Assembly (NCBI GenBank): GCA_046048295.1
Contig: JBJOGJ010000101.1
Coordinates: forward strand, 1 to 13,113
Reading direction: 5' to 3'
Length of the DNA stretch: 13,113 nt
Source: CBDCWA01 sp046048295
GTDB lineage: Bacteria > Pseudomonadota > Alphaproteobacteria > Rhizobiales > Hyphomicrobiaceae
Shown here: positions 7,951 to 13,036 of the stretch, in pieces
Layout of the letters: each line of letters begins with the position of its first letter
How positions within the stretch are numbered: the first letter of the stretch is position 1
Program-made: the position numbers and the translations under genes
Notes under the pieces: generated by a model
What the model was told of the DNA's origin: nothing
Seen by the model: only the letters and a program-made list of their open reading frames with translations
Databases searched by the model: none

Positions 7951-8136
7951 TCACTGCCGTCGCTTGTTCGTCGTATGCTTGCCGACGTCCACGATGGGCG
8001 CATCAGGGTCGCGGTCCCAGTATTCGTAACGAACACCGGGAAAGATCACGATATCTGCGCCTGCCATAAGACCGCCTGCAGAGCGAAGGGTTTCGGCAGT
8101 TGTGCGATGCTTTGGAAATTCCAAGATCGTCGCCAT
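7951..8136 (-). CDS. Small hypothetical protein (61 aa), possible cell-cycle-regulated gene
   Basis: I do not recognise a named family. The product begins MATILEFPKHRTTAETLRSAG, contains the hydrophobic stretch ADIVIFPGVRYEYW and ends in a basic tail (GKHTTNKRRQ). There is no signal peptide or membrane helix, so it is probably a small soluble protein. The frame can be extended upstream to 8229, but the ATG at 8136 has GAAGAGAAG about five bases in front and is the sensible start. It resembles small uncharacterised proteins often seen in Hyphomicrobiales that share the IFxGVRYE-type core; that likeness is from memory only. It faces the PBP operon convergently. Its upstream region has a perfect TTAA-N7-TTAA motif and two GANTC sites, which suggests CtrA and CcrM control. 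Confidence 0.7.
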   Translation of the reverse strand: MATILEFPKHRTTAETLRSAGGLMAGADIVIFPGVRYEYWDRDPDAPIVDVGKHTTNKRRQ

Positions 8137-8140
8137 GACA

Positions 8141-8149
8141 CTTCTCTTC
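8141..8149 (-). promoter_or_regulatory. Ribosome binding site of the 61-aa gene
   Basis: GAAGAGAAG on the minus strand lies four bases before the ATG at 8136. It decides for the short form of the protein over the 92-codon open frame starting at 8229, which has no such site. Confidence 0.6.
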
Positions 8150-8207
8150 GAATTCGATTTCCTTGTCGCCCCAATCGAACTCGAGAACACTTCAACTACG
8201 AGGCCAC

Positions 8208-8225
8208 GATTCGCATTTGAGAATC
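8208..8225. promoter_or_regulatory. Pair of GANTC (CcrM-type methylation) sites, one inside a small palindrome
   Basis: GATTC at 8208-8212 and GAATC at 8221-8225 are both GANTC, the target of the alphaproteobacterial cell-cycle methylase CcrM. The second sits inside an 11-bp inverted repeat, TGAGA-A-TCTCA (8218-8228). Scanning the other intergenic gaps by eye I found no GANTC. They lie 72-89 bp upstream of the 61-aa gene. Confidence 0.5.
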
Positions 8226-8232
8226 TCACACA

Positions 8233-8247
8233 TTAACGTCGACTTAA
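8233..8247. promoter_or_regulatory. Perfect CtrA-type box (TTAA-N7-TTAA)
   Basis: TTAA at 8233-8236, seven bases (CGTCGAC) and TTAA at 8244-8247 match the consensus for the cell-cycle response regulator CtrA. The site lies about 100 bp upstream of the 61-aa gene and next to two GANTC sites. The DUF1491 gene on the far side ends here, so the 61-aa gene is the only nearby gene reading away from the site. Confidence 0.55.
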
Positions 8248-8332
8248 TAACACGTTTTTTTTCCATTAATCGGCGTTTGCCGACGATTGTGGCGAAAATG
8301 CAGCCAGTTGCACCGACATCTGATTTTCAGGC

Positions 8333-8689
8333 TCAGGATCGCTCCGCGATGAGGGCGTCGTCGAGGTAGTGGTTGCCACCTACATCCTCCACCTCGATTA
8401 CCCAGATGTCTCGGTCGTACGAGTACTGACGGGCCAGATGGGCGTCGATCTCCGCCTCAGCCCGATCGCCCGCGGGGGCAAGATGGACCGACCACTTGTG
8501 CTCCCCGGTCTCGCCCAACAACGTCATCGGTGCAGGGCCGTAGAGCACTGCCTCCCCATTCAGGCGCGATACCTTGATGAAGATGGCACCGGCATCGTCA
8601 TCGCCGTGGCGCACCACGAACGCTGCGGCGCCGGCAAACTGGCACCGGCGGATGTAGGCCTTCACCCAGATAACGGATTTCAGTCGCAT
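8333..8689 (-). CDS. DUF1491 family protein
   Basis: A 118-aa cytoplasmic protein of the alphaproteobacterial DUF1491 family. Visible signs are the opening MRLKSVIWVKAYIRRCQFAG, AAFVVRHGDDDAGAIFIKV, the LYGPAP core and the C-terminal RDIWVIEVEDV segment. The function is unknown. Length and order of these blocks fit the family. ATG start with a weak GGTCCGGGA upstream. It begins 40 bp after the stop of the peptidoglycan-binding-like gene and the two are probably cotranscribed, an arrangement I associate with Hyphomicrobiales genomes. No intrinsic terminator is visible after the stop; a weak 5-bp hairpin at 8270-8283 is followed by AAAA in that direction. Confidence 0.85.
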   Translation of the reverse strand: MRLKSVIWVKAYIRRCQFAGAAAFVVRHGDDDAGAIFIKVSRLNGEAVLYGPAPMTLLGETGEHKWSVHLAPAGDRAEAEIDAHLARQYSYDRDIWVIEVEDVGGNHYLDDALIAERS

Positions 8690-8729
8690 GGCGGTGTTGC
8701 AGTCCCGGACCGATCAAAGATGGGTTCGA

Positions 8730-9338
8730 TCAACCACGGCCCGGGGTGTCGTGCAAGCGCAGGATCAGATCCGCCGTGACACGGCCCGTCGACGCCAGAC
8801 CACGGTCCATCTCATATTCGGTAATGGCCCGTACCGTCTCCCAGCTCAGGGTGCCGTCGACGCGGCTCACCGTGTAGCCGCGCCTGGCAAGGGATGACTG
8901 GATCGCCCGCACCACCTCGGAGGCGGCGCTAGCGGGCGGAATGACGGCAGTGCCCGCCGGTCTCGGGGCTGGCCGACGATGCTGGAGAATGAGCCGAGCC
9001 AGGAGCACGTCGTCGGGGGTGCCGGTCGCCGGCAGGCCGGCGTCGAGCTGGTAGTGGACGACGGCTGCGGCCAACACCAAGGGCTCGGCTGCAGCGTCAT
9101 GCGATGAGAGGTATCCGAGCCGCGCAAGTTCGTGAGCGACGTCGGCCGAGGCGGGCGTGGCACGGGGCTTCGACAGCGGCACACGCCCGGGAGCCGCGGT
9201 CTGCAGGCTGGCGCCGGACGTGGCGACAACCTGACCATCCACAGCAGCCCGTGGCTGGAACAGCAGGACGTTTCCCAGCACGGCGAGAGCCAATGCTGCG
9301 AAGAGCGCCAGGCAGAGCGTTTGCCGCGCCTCGATCAT
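8730..9338 (-). CDS. Membrane-anchored peptidoglycan-binding-domain-like protein
   Basis: A 202-aa protein with an N-terminal hydrophobic segment (about residues 8-27, signal anchor), a Pro/Ala-rich linker and two repeats that resemble the PG_binding_1 three-helix module. The first is around residues 68-115 (ARLGYL...AAVVHYQLDAGLPATG...LL). The second is around residues 140-198 (IQSSLARRGYTVSRVDGTLS, VRAITEYEMDRGLASTGRVT, LILRL). The second repeat keeps the RGY-x-DG-x-AI-x-F/YE pattern; the first is more degenerate. It is expected to sit in the inner membrane with the modules in the periplasm. No catalytic domain is seen. ATG start with a weak ribosome site. It lies upstream of the DUF1491 gene and diverges from sufE across 170 bp containing a CtrA-like site. 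Confidence 0.82.
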   Translation of the reverse strand: MIEARQTLCLALFAALALAVLGNVLLFQPRAAVDGQVVATSGASLQTAAPGRVPLSKPRATPASADVAHELARLGYLSSHDAAAEPLVLAAAVVHYQLDAGLPATGTPDDVLLARLILQHRRPAPRPAGTAVIPPASAASEVVRAIQSSLARRGYTVSRVDGTLSWETVRAITEYEMDRGLASTGRVTADLILRLHDTPGRG

Positions 9339-9400
9339 GTCCCAATACTACTCACACGCTACACTTACCCAATTGCAGGACCGAGTATCGCACAGGTGCG

Positions 9401-9415
9401 TTAACCCGGGATTAG
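9401..9415. promoter_or_regulatory. CtrA-like box (TTAA-N7-TTAG)
   Basis: TTAA at 9401-9404, seven bases and TTAG at 9412-9415 match 7 of 8 defined bases of the CtrA consensus. The site lies 63 bp upstream of the peptidoglycan-binding-like gene and 94 bp upstream of sufE, so it could act on either divergent promoter. Confidence 0.35.
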
Positions 9416-9429
9416 CCGAGCCCGCGCAG

Positions 9430-9447
9430 CTTGCCGGGGGCGGCAAG
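9430..9447. other. 7-bp hairpin upstream of sufE
   Basis: CTTGCCG (9430-9436) pairs with CGGCAAG (9441-9447) around GGGG. No T run follows on either strand, so it is not an intrinsic terminator. It lies in the divergent promoter region and may be a leader structure or an operator. Confidence 0.3.
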
Positions 9448-9508
9448 TGGACCTAGATAGAGGGCGTGCCCTCATCCCGCAACAACCAGAAAAGGTGGTG
9501 CTACACCC

Positions 9509-9925
9509 ATGTTGATCGAGGCCATACGTGAAGATTTCGCGCTTCTCGACGAGTGGGAGGACCGATACCGCTATGTCATCGAGCTCGGCAAGCAGCTCGA
9601 GGCTCTGGAAGAGGTTGAGCGGAGCGACGAGAACAAGGTCAAGGGTTGCGCGAGCCAGGTGTGGCTGGTTTCCCATGCATCCGCCGATGACGGCGCGCGA
9701 TTGCACTTCAGGGGCGACAGCGACGCGCATATCGTGCGCGGGTTGATCGCAATCCTCCTCGCTATCGTCAACGACCGGACCGCCGAAGAGATACGGTCGG
9801 CCAAACCGGAAGCGGTATTCGACGAGCTTGGGCTCAGCGCGCACCTGACGCCGCAGAGGTCCAATGGACTGGCGGCAATGGTGGGGCGCATCAAGCGCGA
9901 CGCAGAGGCCGCCCTGGCGGGCTGA
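9509..9925 (+). CDS. sufE: SufE-family sulfur acceptor protein
   Basis: SufE accepts the persulfide sulfur from the cysteine desulfurase SufS and stimulates it during Fe-S cluster assembly in the cytosol. The 138-aa product matches in length. It has the opening IREDFALLDEWEDRYRYVIE, the LGKQLEAL helix, the active-site loop KVKGCASQVWL with the acceptor Cys47, the FRGDSDAHIVRGLIAILLAI segment and the end ELGLSAHLTPQRSNGLAAMV. ATG start with AAGGTGG about ten bases upstream; a short GGTG-CTA-CACC hairpin (9497-9507) sits between that site and the ATG. It stands apart from any visible suf operon, as is common in this group. Its stop is six bases from the stop of the convergent DUF6456 gene. Confidence 0.94.
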   Translation: MLIEAIREDFALLDEWEDRYRYVIELGKQLEALEEVERSDENKVKGCASQVWLVSHASADDGARLHFRGDSDAHIVRGLIAILLAIVNDRTAEEIRSAKPEAVFDELGLSAHLTPQRSNGLAAMVGRIKRDAEAALAG

Positions 9926-9931
9926 TCTGCT

Positions 9932-10705
9932 CTATCCGTCGATGGTGCCAGGGTCGATTTTTGGACGATAGTTCTCGGAACCCCAGTGGAGGATCTGCCG
10001 ACGCCCGCGCGGCACGGGAGCTAGGCCGTAGTGGCATGCCAGCCGTTCGAGCGCCAGCTTCAGCACCACCTTGGCAGACCGGGCCGGCCAACCCGCCGCC
10101 TTCTCGGCGACGTCGAGGCTGTTCTCATAGCAGCAGATGTCGATCAGGATGCCGGAAAGCTCCGGACCGACGGCGGCAAGTGCGGCGCGGGTGCGCTCCG
10201 CGGCCGCCGCCTGGCGCTCGGTCCCCTCCATGCGTCCCTGTCGCGCGCCGGACGAGCCGACCGAGTCCCGGAGCTCCCATATCACCGTCACGCGGTTGCC
10301 CATTGCTGCGGCGTGGAAATCCCGTGCGAGACATCGGCCCGCCTCGTAGTGCGTCTCGTCGATCCAGCGGCGGCCCTGCCTGTCGCGGTGGGCATGGAGC
10401 CATTCGAGCGGCGTTTCGCTGACGCGGGTGACGCGACTGCGCCGGCGGGGTTTGCGGGAGGCGGACGCATGCGCCTCGTCGGAACCTGTCGTATTGCGGG
10501 AGACGAGCGACAAGCCGCGTTCGGTGAGCTCGAAGGTCCCAGGACCCGACATTGCGATCAGGCCCGCCTCGAGGGCATCCGCCATGTCCTGGTTCGTCAA
10601 GCGCCGTGGGAGGCACTCGTCCTCACGGCGCGCGCGGGCGCGCAGGTGCTCCAGCTTGCGCCGCAGCGCATCCGGGACCACGATCTGGCGTCGTCGTGAT
10701 GGCAT
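9932..10705 (-). CDS. DUF6456 domain-containing protein (putative DNA-associated protein)
   Basis: A 257-aa basic protein. The N-terminal ~75 residues (RQIVVPDALRRKLEHLRARA, then LTNQDMADALEAGLIAM and FELTERGLSLV) look like a small helical or winged-helix-like part. An Arg-rich linker (RKPRRRSR) precedes the DUF6456-type domain (ETPLEWLHAHRDRQGRRWID, THYEAGRCLARDF, MGNRVTVIWE, and KLALERLACHYGLAP). Function is unknown; DNA binding is an inference. The open frame begins at a TTG (10720), but the ATG at 10705 has GGAGGAG three to four bases upstream and is chosen here. That ribosome site sits directly after the TGA of the upstream DnaA-like gene, so the two are surely one operon. The pair is familiar in Hyphomicrobiales. 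Confidence 0.85.
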   Translation of the reverse strand: MPSRRRQIVVPDALRRKLEHLRARARREDECLPRRLTNQDMADALEAGLIAMSGPGTFELTERGLSLVSRNTTGSDEAHASASRKPRRRSRVTRVSETPLEWLHAHRDRQGRRWIDETHYEAGRCLARDFHAAAMGNRVTVIWELRDSVGSSGARQGRMEGTERQAAAAERTRAALAAVGPELSGILIDICCYENSLDVAEKAAGWPARSAKVVLKLALERLACHYGLAPVPRGRRQILHWGSENYRPKIDPGTIDG

Positions 10706-10709
10706 TCGT

Positions 10710-10716
10710 CTCCTCC
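10710..10716 (-). promoter_or_regulatory. Strong ribosome binding site fused to the upstream stop codon
   Basis: GGAGGAG on the minus strand follows directly on the TGA (10719-10717) of the DnaA-like gene and precedes the ATG at 10705. It fixes the DUF6456 start and indicates translational coupling. Confidence 0.7.
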
Positions 10717-11184
10717 TCAAATCGTCGAGTGACGCGGCTGGCCCGCCGGCTCGGGGCGCTGCACGGGGTCCGAGAACAGAGATCTGCGAGCATCGGGGCG
10801 AACAAGTCCGCTCACCACCTCCTCGAGAAGTTCGAGGGCGCGGTCAAAATCGCTGTCATCCCTGCGGTTCTCGATGATGTTGCAGGCGTAGGCGACTGTG
10901 GTCCGGTCGCGGTCGAACATGACGCCGACCTCGGTCAGGTTCTGCATACAAGCGATATGCGCGAGATACATCGCCACCTGCCGGGCCAGAGCCACACGGG
11001 CGCGGCCGCGTGTGGGTTGGTGCAACATCTCGGGCTCGATGTCGAATGCCGCCGCGACCGCTTCCTCGATCCAAACCCGGAGCTGCTCAACATCGACACG
11101 ATGCAGTGCATGACGCGGACGCGCCATGCCGATCTCGACATTTCCGGTGGTTCCTGGCGTGTACCGCTCATCATAGACAGGCAT
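10717..11184 (-). CDS. DnaA domain IV (Bac_DnaA_C)-like helix-turn-helix protein without an ATPase domain
   Basis: A 155-aa protein whose residues about 60-125 match the DnaA box-binding domain IV. RGRARVALARQVAMYLAHI aligns with the basic loop and first helix of the domain, LTEVGVMFDRDRTTVAYACN with the DnaA signature helix-turn-helix, and IIENRRDDSDFD with the last helix. Compared with the E. coli signature (GGRDHTTVLHACRKI) the loop is one residue shorter and the two His that contact the box are Arg94 and Tyr99, while the central TTV is kept. There is no AAA+ domain (no Walker A or B), so it cannot be an initiator by itself. ATG start with GAGG four bases upstream. It is coupled to the DUF6456 gene. 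A role as a regulator or competitor at DnaA-box-like sites is inference. Confidence 0.87.
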   Translation of the reverse strand: MPVYDERYTPGTTGNVEIGMARPRHALHRVDVEQLRVWIEEAVAAAFDIEPEMLHQPTRGRARVALARQVAMYLAHIACMQNLTEVGVMFDRDRTTVAYACNIIENRRDDSDFDRALELLEEVVSGLVRPDARRSLFSDPVQRPEPAGQPRHSTI

Positions 11185-11275
11185 GTGACCTCGCTCATTC
11201 CTCTGGCCCCCGTCTGGCGAACATCATATTTCGCCATGCGTGAGCATCCGTTCAGTTCTAGCGCGTTGGTGAAGA

Positions 11276-11352
11276 GCGGGGATAACTCCGAAAGGCCGTG
11301 CAAAGAGCGGCGCGAGAGAGCGTCCCGAAAGCAGCGGCGGAGTTATCCCCGC
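11276..11352. repeat. Perfect 15-bp inverted repeat with DnaA-box-like cores, 47-bp spacer
   Basis: GCGGGGATAACTCCG at 11276-11290 is exactly inverted at 11338-11352 (CGGAGTTATCCCCGC). Each arm contains TTATCCCCG, which matches seven of nine bases of the DnaA box TTATCCACA. Each arm is also an imperfect palindrome (10 of 14 inner positions). Arm centres are 62 bp apart, close to six helical turns. It lies between the divergent DnaA-like gene (92 bp from its start) and the ORF at 11407 (55 bp). Confidence 0.75.
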
Positions 11353-11395
11353 ACCTCTGCCTGCATGCAATTCTGCCCGTATCCAGCGCATTTTC

Positions 11396-11402
11396 GGGAG
11401 GA
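11396..11402 (+). promoter_or_regulatory. Strong ribosome binding site for the ORF starting at GTG 11407
   Basis: GGGAGGA with GGAGG ending five bases before the GTG at 11407. An ATG at 11402 in another frame touches the site and ends at a stop after about 40 codons, so the GTG is the more credible start. Confidence 0.55.
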
Positions 11403-11406
11403 TGAC

Positions 11407-11949
11407 GTGGCCAGAACCAAAGACAGGAACCAAGGCAACAAGCGCGGGCAGAAGGACAGGCGGCGTATTCGTGCAAGCGGTGCTGCAGCGCAAAAAAGCG
11501 GTTATGTCCGCTCTAGGGACTTACCCAGGTTGATGCCGATACTGATCGATGAGCTTGTTACCGACACCAGCGCAGCGCAGAAGCAACTGCTCTCGCTCAT
11601 AGAGAAGGCGCTGCGTGGCGAGCGCCAACGCGGAGCCGGCGGTTCGTGGACCTATAACCTTGCGCGGCATTCGGCGCTGCTCGATGCCTATCGGGCGGAA
11701 CTTGCTACGTGGAAGGCGTTCGAGCGTATGGAACGGCGGGCGGTCGTCCTGGCGAGCGCAGGCAATCTGCAACGCTTGCGCCTCAATCCTCGCGACGGGT
11801 GCCCAGCCCCATCTTCTTGGCAAGGTCGGAGCGTGCTTGGGCATAGTTCGGCGCCACCATCGGATAGTCGGCCGGCAAGCCCCACTTCTCGCGATACTCC
11901 TCCGGCGACATGTTGTAGTGCGATCGGAGATGGCGCTTCAGCGACTTGA
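11407..11949 (+). CDS. Hypothetical protein (180 aa), 3' end overlapping mucR
   Basis: Not recognised as a named family. It starts with GTG behind a strong GGAGG. The N-terminal ~35 residues are very basic ([20 protein letters not shown]), followed by a helical part ([35 protein letters not shown]) and [21 protein letters not shown]. It has some likeness, from memory, to small uncharacterised Hyphomicrobiales proteins with an ALRxERxRG...WxYDxxRH core. Codon use looks coding up to about 11790. From there the frame runs for 167 bp antisense to the 3' end of mucR, with low-complexity Pro/Ser/Ala sequence that is probably a reading-through tail. A shorter real protein with a frameshift near 11760-11790 is possible, but neither alternative frame offers a close stop. 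The gene diverges from the DnaA-like gene across the 15-bp inverted repeat. Confidence 0.55.
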   Translation: MARTKDRNQGNKRGQKDRRRIRASGAAAQKSGYVRSRDLPRLMPILIDELVTDTSAAQKQLLSLIEKALRGERQRGAGGSWTYNLARHSALLDAYRAELATWKAFERMERRAVVLASAGNLQRLRLNPRDGCPAPSSWQGRSVLGHSSAPPSDSRPASPTSRDTPPATCCSAIGDGASAT

Positions 11950-12190
11950 ACTTCTTGCCGTCCTCCAGACAGACGATGTAGTCGGCGGTGATCGACTTCC
12001 TGATATTGACGGCGGGGCGAAGATCCTCGCGCTCGGCGGGCTGAGGGTTCGACGAGGCCTTGGTCAAGGCGTGGTGCACGTCATTGATCAGGTTGGGCAG
12101 ATCGGCCGCCGTCACGGCATTCTTGCTGACATAGGCCGAGACGATGTTGGCCGTCAGTTCGACAAGATCTCTTTTGACGATATCTTCCAT
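11783..12190 (-). CDS. mucR: MucR/Ros-family transcriptional regulator
   Basis: Zinc-finger-like transcription factor of 135 aa that in alphaproteobacteria represses many genes (exopolysaccharide, motility, virulence, cell cycle) by binding AT-rich DNA. The N-terminal helical part ([30 protein letters not shown]) is the likely oligomerisation region. The DNA-binding part has the signature [20 protein letters not shown], then [31 protein letters not shown] and the end LAKKMGLG. Candidate ligands are Cys74, Asp77, His87 and His91. The second Cys of the Ros finger is Asp here, a change known in other MucR/Ml proteins. ATG start with AAGGGA about seven bases upstream. The gene is monocistronic, diverges from msrB, and its 3' end is overlapped by the convergent ORF. 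Autoregulation is usual in the family and would act in the 369-bp upstream gap. Confidence 0.95.
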   Translation of the reverse strand: MEDIVKRDLVELTANIVSAYVSKNAVTAADLPNLINDVHHALTKASSNPQPAEREDLRPAVNIRKSITADYIVCLEDGKKFKSLKRHLRSHYNMSPEEYREKWGLPADYPMVAPNYAQARSDLAKKMGLGTRRED

Positions 12191-12274
12191 GTATGTCCCT
12201 TCCCATTCAACGGTCTTCCTGGCGCTGCCCCGCCACGAGGCTGCCGCCTGCTCACCAGCCAGTCCATAGTTTCG

Positions 12275-12315
12275 GGAAGTACTGCCTATTCGAGAATTGC
12301 ATGATGGAAGTACTG
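12275..12315. repeat. 10-bp direct repeat upstream of mucR
   Basis: GGAAGTACTG occurs at 12275-12284 and again at 12306-12315, 31 bp apart from start to start, close to three helical turns. Both copies contain the palindrome AGTACT, and each is followed within a few bases by GAATTG (12294 and 12321). They lie 85-125 bp upstream of the mucR start codon. Confidence 0.55.
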
Positions 12316-12549
12316 ACCGTGAATTGATCTGTTTTTCGGAAGACTTTAGGACATCAAGTCTATCGGGCTGTCAACAGCATTAGGTCTAGTAACTAATCGT
12401 ATGACGAAGGGGTGGTCAGTTTTGGACACTCCTGCCGCCCCGCGGCTGGCGCTGGCTTCCCCCATGCCCTATATATCGCTCATTGGCTTCGTTAATCGCA
12501 GTGCAAACAGCAGCCGCTCGCGAGACCAAGCCGGACAATCGTGGAAAAC

Positions 12550-12553
12550 GGAG
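12550..12553 (+). promoter_or_regulatory. Ribosome binding site deciding the msrB start
   Basis: GGAG six bases before the ATG at 12560. It supports this start over the longer open frame from 12401, whose extra residues do not resemble MsrB. Confidence 0.6.
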
Positions 12554-12559
12554 CGTACC

Positions 12560-12991
12560 ATGCCGGACAAAGACGGGCATTCTGGCGGCAGCCAAAAGCT
12601 CGAAAAGACCGAGCAGGAATGGCGGAGCGAGCTTTCTCCGGAGGCCTATCAGGTAACACGCAAGCACGGGACCGAGCGGGCGTTCTCTCATCCCTACAAC
12701 AGGGAGAAGCGGGCGGGAACGTACAAGTGCGTATGTTGCGGGGCGCCGCTGTTCGATGCCGCCGACAAGTTCGATTCCGGGACCGGATGGCCGAGCTATA
12801 CGAGGCCCGCCGCGGACGGCAATGTGGAAGAACACGAGGACAACTCGTTCTTCATGCGACGGACCGAAGTCTGCTGTGCGAAATGCGACGCGCACCTCGG
12901 GCACGTGTTTCCGGATGGGCCCAAGCCCACGGGGCTCAGGTATTGCATCAACGGCGTGGCGCTCGACTTCGAGCCAGAGGACGGCGCATAG
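12560..12991 (+). CDS. msrB: Peptide-methionine (R)-S-oxide reductase MsrB
   Basis: MsrB reduces methionine-R-sulfoxide in proteins, repairing oxidative damage with electrons usually from thioredoxin. The 143-aa product has the usual length and all key features. These include the [22 protein letters not shown] opening, two zinc CxxC pairs (Cys57/Cys60 and Cys106/Cys109), [14 protein letters not shown], the [10 protein letters not shown] stretch and the catalytic Cys129 in [11 protein letters not shown]. No signal peptide is seen, so it is cytoplasmic. ATG start with GGAG at good spacing. It diverges from mucR. A possible next gene begins 45 bp downstream on the same strand, with no terminator between. 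Confidence 0.95.
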   Translation: MPDKDGHSGGSQKLEKTEQEWRSELSPEAYQVTRKHGTERAFSHPYNREKRAGTYKCVCCGAPLFDAADKFDSGTGWPSYTRPAADGNVEEHEDNSFFMRRTEVCCAKCDAHLGHVFPDGPKPTGLRYCINGVALDFEPEDGA

Positions 12992-13036
12992 CCGTCTGCC
13001 CAGCCCCTCCAATCCTCTCCGACCCAGAGTAGCACT

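Larger units (their letters stand above)
12191..12559. other. 369-bp divergent intergenic region between mucR and msrB
   Basis: No credible gene is seen. A plus-strand open frame runs from 12401 into msrB, but the msrB start at 12560 is better supported. The part from about 12290 to 12410 is much richer in A+T than the genes and contains several TA steps and T runs, which suits promoters and MucR binding. It holds the 10-bp direct repeat at 12275-12315 and a weak 5-bp inverted repeat (GACTT 12342-12346, AAGTC 12356-12360). I cannot place exact -35 and -10 boxes with confidence, and no riboswitch or small RNA is recognised. Confidence 0.6.

Noticed and set aside
8254..8283. T8 run and TCGGC-GTTT-GCCGA hairpin as a terminator for the DUF1491 gene
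   Set aside because: On the minus strand the weak 5-bp stem is followed by A-rich sequence, and the T run lies on the other strand before the hairpin, so the order is wrong.
10031..10699. 222-codon open frame on the plus strand opposite the DUF6456 gene
   Set aside because: The minus-strand gene has a strong ribosome site, coupling to its upstream partner and recognisable domain sequence; the plus frame has none of these.
10552..11406. Upstream extension of the plus-strand frame that ends at 11949
   Set aside because: It runs antisense through the DUF6456 and DnaA-like genes. Only the part from GTG 11407 has a ribosome site and independent coding character.
11615..12304. 229-codon plus-strand frame opposite mucR
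   Set aside because: It overlaps mucR completely, and MucR is unmistakable on the minus strand.
12401..12559. N-terminal extension of MsrB by 53 codons
   Set aside because: The added residues do not resemble MsrB or a signal peptide, and the ATG at 12560 has GGAG at good spacing.
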